A stretch of DNA of 64,000 bases from Chitinophaga vietnamensis. GTDB lineage: Bacteria > Bacteroidota > Bacteroidia > Chitinophagales > Chitinophagaceae. Both the position numbers and the translations under genes were made by a program. Location: NCBI RefSeq assembly GCF_902167635.1, contig NZ_CABHMS010000004.1, positions 310,001-374,000 of the forward strand, given 5' to 3'. Below the pieces are notes generated by a model. It was not told the DNA's origin. It saw only the letters and a program-made list of their open reading frames with translations, and searched no databases. The first letter of the stretch is position 1. Each line of letters starts with the position of its first letter. This document shows, in pieces, positions 1 to 8,825 of the stretch.

Positions 1-1
1 A

Positions 2-670
2 CCCACGCAGATGGACAACAAATACACCGGCCTTGCCGGAGGCCCCTTGCTCATCTCCATCAATAACATCGGCAGCAACAATGCAGATGCTTTCCGCGCC
101 ACGGTGAACGGTTGCCCTGTGTATGATGCGCCCAGGCGTAACATCGCTTTGCAGAATGGCGTGTTACACCTCTTGCAGGCTGTGCCGAAATATTTCCCGG
201 AAACGGCGCAAGACTTCCTGGCAGCGGATTCTACCCTGTCTATCTTCACTGCACTGATGAAGAAAACAGGACAGTGGGACGCCCTGAAACAAACCGGCCC
301 GTACACTATTTATGCGCCGGTGAATGACGCCTTCCGTCAGTATGGCCTTACCGCCGACAGCATCGCACGACTGGATGTGAGCCGCTACAAAGCGCTTGCA
401 TTTAATATTTACACACTGGAACTGAAACCCTATCACCTCTTTCAAAGTGATCCGGGCATGATGCAGGTGACGGACATTAACATCTATCTCACCGGCGGAT
501 ACTATATGCAAGCCAGCTACGGCATCAGCATCTGGGCGCCGGGCGGCCGTTATGCCTATCACAGCCCCAGTGGCATCGGGTATGTCAGGAAAGACGATAT
601 GACCAACAACAGCGTCATCTTCCATCTCGATAATATCATGCTATACCCCGATTCTCTTTTAATCAAATAA
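2..670 (+). CDS. Fasciclin (FAS1) domain protein, 5' truncated by window edge
   Basis: The reading frame is open from base 2, so the gene begins outside the window; the first ATG (base 11) is internal. About 220 residues are visible. The piece starts inside one FAS1-like unit (NGVLHLLQAVPKYFPE region) and holds one more domain, recognisable from the pattern STLSIFTALMKKTG, then YTIYAPVNDAF, and a closing segment of the NNSVIFHLDNIML type. FAS1 domains are extracellular adhesion or carbohydrate-binding modules. It is followed 11 bases later by a second fasciclin gene on the same strand, so it is probably co-transcribed with it. The N-terminus and signal peptide are not visible. Confidence 0.8.
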   Translation, partial: PTQMDNKYTGLAGGPLLISINNIGSNNADAFRATVNGCPVYDAPRRNIALQNGVLHLLQAVPKYFPETAQDFLAADSTLSIFTALMKKTGQWDALKQTGPYTIYAPVNDAFRQYGLTADSIARLDVSRYKALAFNIYTLELKPYHLFQSDPGMMQVTDINIYLTGGYYMQASYGISIWAPGGRYAYHSPSGIGYVRKDDMTNNSVIFHLDNIMLYPDSLLIK

Positions 671-681
671 AATCTGTGGAA

Positions 682-1851
682 ATGAAGAAACAATATTTCA
701 TATATGCGTCGCTGTTAGTAATGCTGCTCATGGCAGCATGCCGGCAGAAAGATGCGCAGGTAGCACCTGTTGGCAAGCCGCTGGAATATAAAGGGCCGCA
801 GAAAACGATCCGGCAACTGCTGGACAGTACCAACTTCAGCATCTATAAGGCCATGTGGAAAATAGTGAACATGGACTCTGTTATACAAGCGCAAACCTTG
901 CAGGGCTATACGCTGCTGGTGCCTACTGACGAGGCTTTCAAAGCCTTTGGTATCACAGCCGGCAACATCAGCAGCCTGGATGCAACGACCCTCGATACCC
1001 TGCTCCGCTACCATATCATCGATAGCTGGCTGCCGGGCGACAGGATCAGATCCATTGCGGGTAACATGTCGCTGCACTCGCTGCTGCGGGCTACCGACTT
1101 CGGCGATTACAACTCCTGGTCTTTTTACACCTACCTGCAATACCTCGGCGTACATAACGGCAAACTGATGATCAACGGAAAGCCGCACCCGCTCAATACT
1201 TTAGAGGCTACCAATGGTACCATCTATGTGATCGATGAAGTGCTGCAGAAACCACAGCAGGATATGATCGACTACCTCAGCAACAACCCGGATTTCACTT
1301 TCCTCATGGAAGCCTTCCGGCTCAACGATAGCGTGTATCAAAGCAATTGGGGACAACCGCTCTTCACACAACAGCTGTTGTCATCCACCCAGCGGTTTCA
1401 CCAGCTTACGCTGTTTGCGCCCACCAATCATGCCTTTCAGCAGGCGGGCTTCAAAACACTGGACGATCTCCGCCAGCGCGCTAACCTTTACCCGGTGGGC
1501 TATCCGTACTACGACGATAATCAATATTACCAGTGGCCGCTTACATCACTGGACTCGCTATTGTCGGTCAATCGCCTGGATTATAACGGCGCTGCTACAC
1601 CTGATTATCCCATGCAGCTTTTTTCCAATGATCTCACCGATAATCCTGCGCTCGCCAACTATCTCATCAAAGCTGGCTCACCGTCTCACAACGGCCCGCA
1701 AAATATCCGCCTGATGTTTGGCATGGCCGGCGGCAGCATTACCGCAAAACAGTTGGGCGCCAGCACACCGGCACTGCCGCTGCTTAGCACCGACCTGCTG
1801 TTCCGCAACGGCGTGATACACGTGATCAACGACGGATTATTTGGACGATAA
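682..1851 (+). CDS. Fasciclin domain lipoprotein
   Basis: This 389-residue protein has a lipoprotein signal with lipobox LMAAC (Cys20), so it is probably anchored in the outer membrane or on the surface. Two FAS1 domains follow. The first (about residues 45-190) carries YTLLVPTDEAFKAFG and ends with GTIYVIDEVL. The second (about 195-389) carries LTLFAPTNHAFQQAG and ends with NGVIHVINDGLF. A GTG two codons upstream would be in frame, but the ATG at 682 gives a normal MKK signal peptide and is preferred. It sits 11 bases after one fasciclin gene and 14 before another. The role is inferred as adhesion or ligand capture with the downstream receptor. Confidence 0.85.
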   Translation: MKKQYFIYASLLVMLLMAACRQKDAQVAPVGKPLEYKGPQKTIRQLLDSTNFSIYKAMWKIVNMDSVIQAQTLQGYTLLVPTDEAFKAFGITAGNISSLDATTLDTLLRYHIIDSWLPGDRIRSIAGNMSLHSLLRATDFGDYNSWSFYTYLQYLGVHNGKLMINGKPHPLNTLEATNGTIYVIDEVLQKPQQDMIDYLSNNPDFTFLMEAFRLNDSVYQSNWGQPLFTQQLLSSTQRFHQLTLFAPTNHAFQQAGFKTLDDLRQRANLYPVGYPYYDDNQYYQWPLTSLDSLLSVNRLDYNGAATPDYPMQLFSNDLTDNPALANYLIKAGSPSHNGPQNIRLMFGMAGGSITAKQLGASTPALPLLSTDLLFRNGVIHVINDGLFGR

Positions 1852-1865
1852 AATCATTTAACAAA

Positions 1866-2837
1866 ATGAAAAAAAATATATGCCTTGCCGTGATGCTGTT
1901 GTGCTGTTTCGCCTGCAAAAAAGATGATAACAAAACGGCTGCACCGGACCAGAACAACCTGTTGTATGTGATACAAGACAACCGGTTCAACTTCTCCTTT
2001 TTCAATACCGCGCTGGTCACCACCAACTTCGGGCAGCAGCTCACAGGGAAAGGGCCGTATACCTTGCTGATACCCGATAATAACGCGTTTCAGGCCTCCG
2101 GCTATAACACAGAGAATGATGTGGCCCGGGAACAATCGGCTGTGCTCAACAATATGGTGAAGTACCATACCCTGCAAGGCCTGTGGCAGCTGGATCAATT
2201 GCCCTTCCGTTTCAACCAGCAGATCACCACCCTGGCAGGATCGCAGCTGTTTGTAACACACTGGATAAAAGGTCCTGATACCATCATCACCATCAACGGT
2301 ACGCCTGTTACTGCCAGGAACCTGCCTGCCAGCAATGGTTTGATACAGGTGATCAATGCCGTGCTGCAACCGCTGGTGCAGGACAAGCTCAGTGATGCCG
2401 TGGCCGCGGAGCCTACGCTCACCTATTTCAACGCCGCCCTGCAAAGGGCCGGCATGAAAGACCAGCTCAACAGCGCCGGGCCCTTCACGGTGTTTGCGCC
2501 CGCCAACAGCGCGTTTGTTGCCGCAGGATATCCCACTACCGATAGTATTGTTCATACCGATCCCGCCGTGCTGCGCGCCATGCTGCAATATCATATGCTC
2601 AACAGCCGTCGCTTCGTGTATGATTATGTACTGAGCACTGACGCCAGCAATACCGCACAGCAATCCATGCTCAATAACAGCAGCACCACCGTGAACCTGG
2701 TACCTGCGGGAAATGGCTACACCATTACCATCCAGGGCACTGGCAACAACCAGGCTGCACAACTGTTGAAACCCAACGTGCTCACCAACAACGGTGTGCT
2801 GCATATCATCGATAAAGTATTGACAGAAAATTTCTGA
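1866..2837 (+). CDS. Fasciclin domain lipoprotein
   Basis: This 323-residue lipoprotein has Cys17 after MLLCCFAC followed by KKDD. Two FAS1 domains are visible. The first (about 30-165) contains PYTLLIPDNNAFQASG and NGLIQVINAVL; the second (about 170-323) contains FTVFAPANSAFVAAG and NGVLHIIDKVL. It is the third consecutive fasciclin gene, separated by 14 bases on each side from the previous fasciclin gene and from the TonB-dependent receptor gene. Such spacing points to one operon. No enzymatic motif is seen; a binding or adhesive role on the cell surface is the family-based inference. Confidence 0.85.
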   Translation: MKKNICLAVMLLCCFACKKDDNKTAAPDQNNLLYVIQDNRFNFSFFNTALVTTNFGQQLTGKGPYTLLIPDNNAFQASGYNTENDVAREQSAVLNNMVKYHTLQGLWQLDQLPFRFNQQITTLAGSQLFVTHWIKGPDTIITINGTPVTARNLPASNGLIQVINAVLQPLVQDKLSDAVAAEPTLTYFNAALQRAGMKDQLNSAGPFTVFAPANSAFVAAGYPTTDSIVHTDPAVLRAMLQYHMLNSRRFVYDYVLSTDASNTAQQSMLNNSSTTVNLVPAGNGYTITIQGTGNNQAAQLLKPNVLTNNGVLHIIDKVLTENF

Positions 2838-2851
2838 TAAAAAAAGCGATC

Positions 2852-5800
2852 ATGAAGAAGCTATATATCTTATGGTGCCTGTTATGTGCGATGTGTTGCA
2901 TCCGCGTGCAGGCACAAGAAACGAGTGGCCGCCTCGATGGCCGCGTGATGGATGGCAAAGGCCAGCCCATACCCGGCGTAACGGTGCAGGCCATTCATAC
3001 GCCCACGGGTACACGCTACGGCACCGTAGCAGGCACGGACGGGCGCTATCACCTCTCCGGCCTGCGCATCGGCGGTCCGTACACCGTACAGGCCTCCATG
3101 ATGGGTATGGGCAAACAACAACGCGACGGTATCACCATCCGCCTCGGCGAACCTTTGCAATTGAATATCGTACTGGAAGATAGCAAACAACAACTCTCCG
3201 AAGTAGTGGTGAAAGGCGCTAAAACCGCCAAGGCCAATACTTATGGCGCAGGACAGAACATCAGTGGCGCACAGCTGCGCAGCATGCCTACCGTTAACAG
3301 GAGCATACAGGATATCACGCGCCTGGTGCCGCAGGCATCAAAAGATAACTCCTTCGGCGGTACCAACTTCCGTTACAACAACGTAACGCTGGATGGCGCT
3401 ATCAACAACGATGCGATCGGCTTCAGCCCTTCACTGGGCGGGATCACCGGTACTTCCGGTATGCCCGGCTCCAGCACCCGCACCAATCCTGTGTCGCTGG
3501 ATGCGATCGAAGATATGCAGGTATATCTCGCCCCCTTCGATGTGAAGATCGGTAACTTCACCGGCGGTAGCATCAACGCCGTTACACGCAGTGGTACCAA
3601 CACTTTCACCGGATCGGTATACGGCTTTGGCCGCAACGCTGCCATCACCGGGAAAGACAAGGTTGGATCATCAGGGAAGATGAACAACGATTTCTATGAC
3701 TATCAAACCGGTATCAGGCTTGGTTTTCCGATTATCAAAGACAAACTGTTCTTCTTCACCAATGAAGAAATCACCGGCCGCCGCGATCCCGCACAGCTGA
3801 TGACCGGACAGCCAGAAACCGCACAGATACTCAGCGTAAAAGATGAACAGGATATCCGCAATGCCACCATGCAACGCTATGGCAATGCCTTCGATCCCGG
3901 TACCGGCGGCGCTTACAACAGCAGCAGCCAGTCGCGGAAATTTTTCAACCGCCTCGACTGGAACATCAACGATAAAAATCAGCTCTCGCTCCGTAACAAC
4001 ACCATCCTCTCCAACGCGATGATCATGGACCGCGACCAGGCCGATTTCCGCTTCACCAGCATGGCTTACAAACAAACCAATAACCAGACATCTACCGTAG
4101 CGGAATTAAAAACACGCTTCAACGCACGCCTGGCCAACAGTTTTGTATTGGGCTATACTGTCGTGAACGACAAACGCGATCCTCAGTCGGACCCCGCATT
4201 GCCGCAAGTACAGATCATGGGCCGTACTCCCGGCACCACCATCTACCTTGGCACCGACAGGGAGGCCGCCATTTTCAAGATGCAGCAACGCACCTGGGAA
4301 ATCACCGACAACCTCACCTGGTACAAAGGCAAACATACTTTCCTCTTCGGTACGCATAATGAGTTGTATCATATCAACTATGGTTTCGTGAACAGCTGGA
4401 ATGGCCGTGTAGACTATCTCTCCATCGATGATTATATCAACAACAATCCCTGGCGCGTAAGAGGAAACTATAATTATACAGATAACAGCCGCGAATATAT
4501 CCTGTCGCACCCGCAGTCTTTCAACCTCGATATGTTGAGCGCCTACGCACAGGATGAGATCCAGCTTACCGACAAACTGAAACTGACGCCGGGTATACGT
4601 GCCGACTATACGCTGTTGCCGCAGATGCCTAACCTGAGCGAGAAAACACGCACTGCCATACAAGACGGATTTCTGGGTAACACCTACTACTATACGCCGT
4701 TGAACCAGATCCGCAACAGTTATTTCAACCGCGTGCAGATCTCTCCGAGATTAGGTTTCCGCTACGACTGGAAAGGCGATCAAAGCCTGATCCTGCGTGG
4801 TGGCGTAGGTATGTTCACCGGCCGTATTCCGCTGGCATGGCTGGCTTACGCTTACTACAACAATGGCGATACTTACGGTTCTTTCGATCAGAAAGCAGAC
4901 CAGCAAGCCTTTGTGAAAGGCACCGATCCATTGCGTGCCGGCAAGAATGGCATTGCAGGTTTTATCGCGCAGAATGGCGCGGTGATCAATAATAAAAATT
5001 CAGGAAAGACGCAGGTAGATGTGGTAGATAATAATTTCGTGATGCCGAAAGTGCTGCGTACCAGTCTGGCATTGGATTACACCACGCGCAATGGTTACAA
5101 GTTCACGATAGAAGGTATTTATACCAAGAGCCTGAAAGATGTGATCTTCCGCCAGGTGAACATCAAAGATGATCCGCGTTATTACGGGTACGATGTAAAC
5201 CAGCAGCAGCCTGTATTTAGCGGCAGCGTAGATCCACGATTCGCAAATGCCTATGAGCTGAGCAATACCAACAAAGGTTATCGCTACAGCCTTAGCGGCA
5301 GTGTGAACCGTAACTTTGAAAACGGCCTGAATGCAGGCGTGTCCTATACTTTCGGTGAATCAAAAGATGTGTCCAACGGCATCCGTAACTCGATGGAAAG
5401 TAACTGGCAGCTGAACCAGGCATTGCATCCCAACAATCCCGATGTAGCTTATTCCAACTTCGATATCCGTCACCGCATTGTGGTGCATGTGGATTATCGC
5501 AAGACCTGGAATGCAAAATGGGTAAGCAGTTTGTCGCTGTTCGTGAGCGCGCAATCCGGTTCTCCATTCACCTATGGTATTGTGAACAACAGCATCCAGG
5601 GATTGCCGCAGCAGGTGAGCCTGGTGTATATCCCGCAGGCTGCTGACGCGATACATTATTTCCAGGATTATAAAGACGCTTCCGGCAATGTTGTTACTGC
5701 CGCTGCGCAAGCCGCTGCCTTCAATGCTTATGTAGATGGTAATGCTTATCTGCGCAGCCGCCGTGGTAATTTCACCGAGCGCAATATGGGCCGTACGCCC

Positions 5801-6112
5801 TGGAACAACCAGGCCGATCTGCACTTTGCGCAGGAGTATCATTTCTCCGCTAAGCCGGGCAGCAGCTATCTCACGTTCACCGCGGATATCATGAACCTCA
5901 CCAACCTGCTCAACAAAAACTGGGGCATCTCCTATTTCTCTCCCAACACTTTCAACTCTACTGCAAGTGTGGGTTTAACACCCTTGTATCCAACGAAACT
6001 GGGTGAGAAAGACGGTCCGGTGTATCAGTTCACCAATCCCGGCAAGCCTTATGCGACGGACTTTTTCAGCTCCCGCTACCAGTTGCAGTTGGGCATGCGG
6101 TATTCTTTTTAA
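2852..6112 (+). CDS. Oar-type TonB-dependent outer-membrane receptor
   Basis: The protein has 1086 residues and a Sec signal peptide ending near VQAQ (residue 22). A carboxypeptidase-regulatory-like beta-sandwich follows (about 27-112, GRVMDGKGQPIPGVTVQA to LNIVLED), then a plug domain (about 120-260, SIQDITRLVPQ, VTLDGAINND, GGSINAVTRSGTN) and a large beta-barrel ending in YSF, a typical outer-membrane C-terminus. The plug resembles Oar of Myxococcus rather than SusC, and there is no STN domain and no SusD gene beside it. It lies between three fasciclin lipoproteins and an IPT/NHL lipoprotein, so those may be its surface partners. The transported ligand is unknown. Confidence 0.88.
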   Translation: MKKLYILWCLLCAMCCIRVQAQETSGRLDGRVMDGKGQPIPGVTVQAIHTPTGTRYGTVAGTDGRYHLSGLRIGGPYTVQASMMGMGKQQRDGITIRLGEPLQLNIVLEDSKQQLSEVVVKGAKTAKANTYGAGQNISGAQLRSMPTVNRSIQDITRLVPQASKDNSFGGTNFRYNNVTLDGAINNDAIGFSPSLGGITGTSGMPGSSTRTNPVSLDAIEDMQVYLAPFDVKIGNFTGGSINAVTRSGTNTFTGSVYGFGRNAAITGKDKVGSSGKMNNDFYDYQTGIRLGFPIIKDKLFFFTNEEITGRRDPAQLMTGQPETAQILSVKDEQDIRNATMQRYGNAFDPGTGGAYNSSSQSRKFFNRLDWNINDKNQLSLRNNTILSNAMIMDRDQADFRFTSMAYKQTNNQTSTVAELKTRFNARLANSFVLGYTVVNDKRDPQSDPALPQVQIMGRTPGTTIYLGTDREAAIFKMQQRTWEITDNLTWYKGKHTFLFGTHNELYHINYGFVNSWNGRVDYLSIDDYINNNPWRVRGNYNYTDNSREYILSHPQSFNLDMLSAYAQDEIQLTDKLKLTPGIRADYTLLPQMPNLSEKTRTAIQDGFLGNTYYYTPLNQIRNSYFNRVQISPRLGFRYDWKGDQSLILRGGVGMFTGRIPLAWLAYAYYNNGDTYGSFDQKADQQAFVKGTDPLRAGKNGIAGFIAQNGAVINNKNSGKTQVDVVDNNFVMPKVLRTSLALDYTTRNGYKFTIEGIYTKSLKDVIFRQVNIKDDPRYYGYDVNQQQPVFSGSVDPRFANAYELSNTNKGYRYSLSGSVNRNFENGLNAGVSYTFGESKDVSNGIRNSMESNWQLNQALHPNNPDVAYSNFDIRHRIVVHVDYRKTWNAKWVSSLSLFVSAQSGSPFTYGIVNNSIQGLPQQVSLVYIPQAADAIHYFQDYKDASGNVVTAAAQAAAFNAYVDGNAYLRSRRGNFTERNMGRTPWNNQADLHFAQEYHFSAKPGSSYLTFTADIMNLTNLLNKNWGISYFSPNTFNSTASVGLTPLYPTKLGEKDGPVYQFTNPGKPYATDFFSSRYQLQLGMRYSF

Positions 6113-6127
6113 GCCATCAAATCAATC

Positions 6128-8305
6128 ATGATGAAACGACTTTTATATTTTCTGTTGCCAGCGCTATGGTTGGTGGCAGCTTGTAAGAAGAACCACCAGG
6201 AGGCCACGGCGCCGCTGGCCATCAGCGGTTTCCTGCCGGGCAGCGGTAACCCGGGCACGGTGGTGACTATACGCGGAACCGGCTTCGCCGGCGATATTGC
6301 CGGCAACACGGTTGCCTTCAATGGTACCAACGCTAAAATATTAAGCGCCAATGATACCATGCTCATTGTGCAGGCGCCTGAGAAGGGCAGCACCGGCCCG
6401 CTGGCTGTAACCGTGAATGGTCATACTGTTCAGGGCAGCACCTATACTTTCCAGGCATTGAGTATCCATAATATTTCACCGGCCAATGGTCCGCAGGGAA
6501 CGAATATCTACATCAGCGGCGCGGGCTTTACCAGCACCAGCGGCCCTGCCAGCGTGATGATCAACGGACATGCCGCACAAGTGTCCGATGCCAGCGATAC
6601 CTTGCTGGTGGCCACTGTGCCGGCAGATGCAGGCACTGGCCCGCTGGAAGTGACGGTAAACAACACACATGCTACCGGCCCTGTGTTCACCTACCAGGCG
6701 ATCACTGCTATCAAACCAATGAAAGGTGGTGAAGGTACCATAGTAACCATCACCGGTACAGGATTCAATACCACCGCGGCCAGCAATATAGTCACCTTCA
6801 ATGGTACCACGGCTACCGTTACCAATGCTACCAATACCACGCTCACAGTAGTGGCGCCGAAGCAGGTCGGCACCGGCCCTGTGTCTGTCACCATCAACGG
6901 GCAGCGTACCAGTGGTCCGGTATTTACCGTAGTGCCGCCGCCATCTGTGAAAACAATAGCGCCTTTAAGCGGCCCTGTTGGTACAATGATCACGATCACC
7001 GGCGAACAGTTCAGTGAGCTGACAGAAGAAGATTCTGTTTATATCAACGGTATGGCAGTGACCATACTCAGCGTAGCTTCCAAACAACTCGTGGTGAGTG
7101 TGCCGCAAGGCGCCAGCAGCGGGCCTCTCAGGATAGTGGTGAATGGTCAGGCCGTTGCCGGACCAGTATTCACTGTACAGGCATTAGGTATCTCACAGCT
7201 GTTACCCGACAACGGACTGGAAGGTTCCATCATCATGGTGAAAGGTACCGGCTTCAGTGCCACTGCAACAGATAACCATGTCACCATCAACGGCGTGGCG
7301 ATACCAGTAAGCGCCGCTACAGACAGTACACTAACAGTGACTATTCCTGCAGGTGTGAGCACCGGCACGCTGAATGTGAGCACCGGTACATTGTCTGCCG
7401 TAGGGCCATTGTTCCGCATTGCAGGCGTCAGCACCTTCTATACCGGCGACTATGCCTCGGGATGGCCGCGTAGCATGGTAGTAGACAGCAAAGGAAACCT
7501 GTTTGTAGATAATAACAACCGCATCATCAAATTTGCGCCGGATGGTACGGCTACTGTTTTTGCAGGATCAGGTAATGCGGGTAATGCAGATGGCGCCGGA
7601 GCCAATGCCAGCTTCAATTTCATCTGTGGTTTCGTGATCGATGCACAGGATAATCTCTTTGTAGCAGATGCTTTCAATAACTCCATTCGTAAAGTAACAC
7701 CTGATGCCATAGTCACTACTTATGTGTACAATCCTAACATCTCGCCAAGATATATTGCAGGTGATGGCAAGGGCAACCTGTTTATTGGCACTGATTACAA
7801 CGGTATACAGATGATTGCTGCCGGCACCCTGCAATACAAGCAGATAGGCTTCGAAGGCATCAACTCGCAGTTTGTTTACTACAAGGGCGCTTTGTACTAC
7901 AGTAATTCTGATAACAGCGTTATCAGAAGACTGGATCCTGCTACCAGGATGCCCAGAGACTTTGCGGGCACTTCCAATCAGGGAGGTTTCGTAGATGGTA
8001 TGCCAGGAACCGGTCAGGTCAATGGCCCTGGCGCGCTGGTATATGATCCGGTAGCGAAGCTCATGTACCTGGAAGATGGTAGTAACTACGCCATCCGAAG
8101 CATAGATCCTGATAATGGTAATCTTGGCTATATCACCGGCGCCGCAGGCACCTATCAATCATTCAAATGGGGCTTCAAAGATGGCGCTTTGAACAAGGCA
8201 TTGCTCAATCCTACCAACAGCGGGCCGATAGCCGTAGACGGTGCAGGTAACATCTATTTGATGGAACAGAATAATAAAGCGATCAGGAAGATCACACTAA
8301 AATAA
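6128..8305 (+). CDS. IPT/TIG-repeat and NHL-propeller lipoprotein
   Basis: This 725-residue lipoprotein has its lipobox at LVAAC (Cys19). Five IPT/TIG immunoglobulin-like repeats run from about residue 32 to 430; each carries a G.G..V.I.GTGF block and an N.T.A or V.ING block. They are followed by an NHL-type beta-propeller (about 435-725) with blocks such as VDSKGNLFVDNNNRI, IDAQDNLFVADAFNNSIRKV and VDGAGNIYLMEQNNKAIRKI. In Bacteroidota such proteins are encoded beside SusC/D or TonB receptors and are thought to act as surface binding proteins. It starts 15 bases after the receptor and is last in the operon, followed by a strong terminator hairpin. Confidence 0.88.
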   Translation: MMKRLLYFLLPALWLVAACKKNHQEATAPLAISGFLPGSGNPGTVVTIRGTGFAGDIAGNTVAFNGTNAKILSANDTMLIVQAPEKGSTGPLAVTVNGHTVQGSTYTFQALSIHNISPANGPQGTNIYISGAGFTSTSGPASVMINGHAAQVSDASDTLLVATVPADAGTGPLEVTVNNTHATGPVFTYQAITAIKPMKGGEGTIVTITGTGFNTTAASNIVTFNGTTATVTNATNTTLTVVAPKQVGTGPVSVTINGQRTSGPVFTVVPPPSVKTIAPLSGPVGTMITITGEQFSELTEEDSVYINGMAVTILSVASKQLVVSVPQGASSGPLRIVVNGQAVAGPVFTVQALGISQLLPDNGLEGSIIMVKGTGFSATATDNHVTINGVAIPVSAATDSTLTVTIPAGVSTGTLNVSTGTLSAVGPLFRIAGVSTFYTGDYASGWPRSMVVDSKGNLFVDNNNRIIKFAPDGTATVFAGSGNAGNADGAGANASFNFICGFVIDAQDNLFVADAFNNSIRKVTPDAIVTTYVYNPNISPRYIAGDGKGNLFIGTDYNGIQMIAAGTLQYKQIGFEGINSQFVYYKGALYYSNSDNSVIRRLDPATRMPRDFAGTSNQGGFVDGMPGTGQVNGPGALVYDPVAKLMYLEDGSNYAIRSIDPDNGNLGYITGAAGTYQSFKWGFKDGALNKALLNPTNSGPIAVDGAGNIYLMEQNNKAIRKITLK

Positions 8306-8337
8306 CAATCAAGTAGCGTAACGTAAGAATGAATATG

Positions 8338-8368
8338 GCTGGCCTTTTCCAAGGCCGGCCATTTTTTT
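8338..8368 (+). terminator. Rho-independent terminator after the fasciclin/TonB operon
   Basis: Nine-base arms (8338-8346 and 8351-8359, one G-T pair) enclose a TTCC loop, followed by CA and seven T. It lies 33 bases after the IPT/NHL stop codon and closes the plus-strand operon. Confidence 0.85.
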
Positions 8369-8400
8369 GGGAGAGATATAATATGGCCCTACCAATATGC

Positions 8401-8710
8401 CGCCCCTATGGGGCGTATTGCAGCGGATCAATATCTTTCTACCAATATTTCGCCCCGCTGGGGCGGTTTGTTGGTAGACGAAAACGAACGATCAAATGTA
8501 TTGCCCCGTAGGGGCAGAATATTGGTAGACAATCATTCGCTACAATGCGCCCCATCGGGGCGATATATTGGTAGACGAAAACGAACGATCAAATGTATTG
8601 CCCCGTAGGGGCAGAATATTGGTAGACAATCATTCGCTACAATGTGCCCCATCGGGGCGGTATATTGGTAGATGAAAACGAGCGATCAGATGAATCGCCC
8701 CGTAGGGGCG
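8401..8710. repeat. Palindrome array with 97-bp tandem repeats
   Basis: Seven perfect cores of the form GCCCC-N3-GGGGC start at 8402, 8452, 8503, 8549, 8600, 8646 and 8697, most flanked by ATATTGGTAG or its complement. From about 8477 the sequence repeats with an exact 97-base period: the cores at 8503, 8600 and 8697, those at 8549 and 8646, and the motif GAYGAAAACG at 8477, 8574 and 8671. It fills the space between two convergent transcription units. Short ORFs here are only translations of the repeat. The same core and flank recur at 18.3-18.5 kb and, degenerate, at 14.2 kb, so this is a dispersed REP-like family. Confidence 0.85.
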
Positions 8711-8728
8711 GCACCTCCAGCAGGCCAC

Positions 8729-8756
8729 AAAAAAGCCAGTCCTGTAAAGGACCGGC
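8729..8756 (-). terminator. Rho-independent terminator after the minus-strand susCD operon
   Basis: Read on the minus strand, nine-base arms (8756-8748 and 8743-8735, one G-T pair) enclose a four-base TTAC loop and are followed by six T. It lies 70 bases after the susD stop codon. Confidence 0.85.
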
Positions 8757-8825
8757 CGTCAGTTTTATATCTGTATTGTAAAAACTGATCCAATCGTGTT
8801 TATAACGTTAATGGTTATACGCTTA

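Noticed and set aside
1854-2804. 316-codon minus-strand ORF
   Set aside because: It lies opposite a fasciclin gene with a clear lipoprotein signal and FAS1 motifs; high GC third positions create such open frames.
8408-8608. Short plus-strand ORF in the repeat array
   Set aside because: It only translates the palindromic repeats and has no start signal or known motif.
8401-8710. Possible CRISPR array because of regularly spaced repeats
   Set aside because: The whole 97-base unit repeats, including the parts between palindromes; there are no unique spacers and no cas genes.
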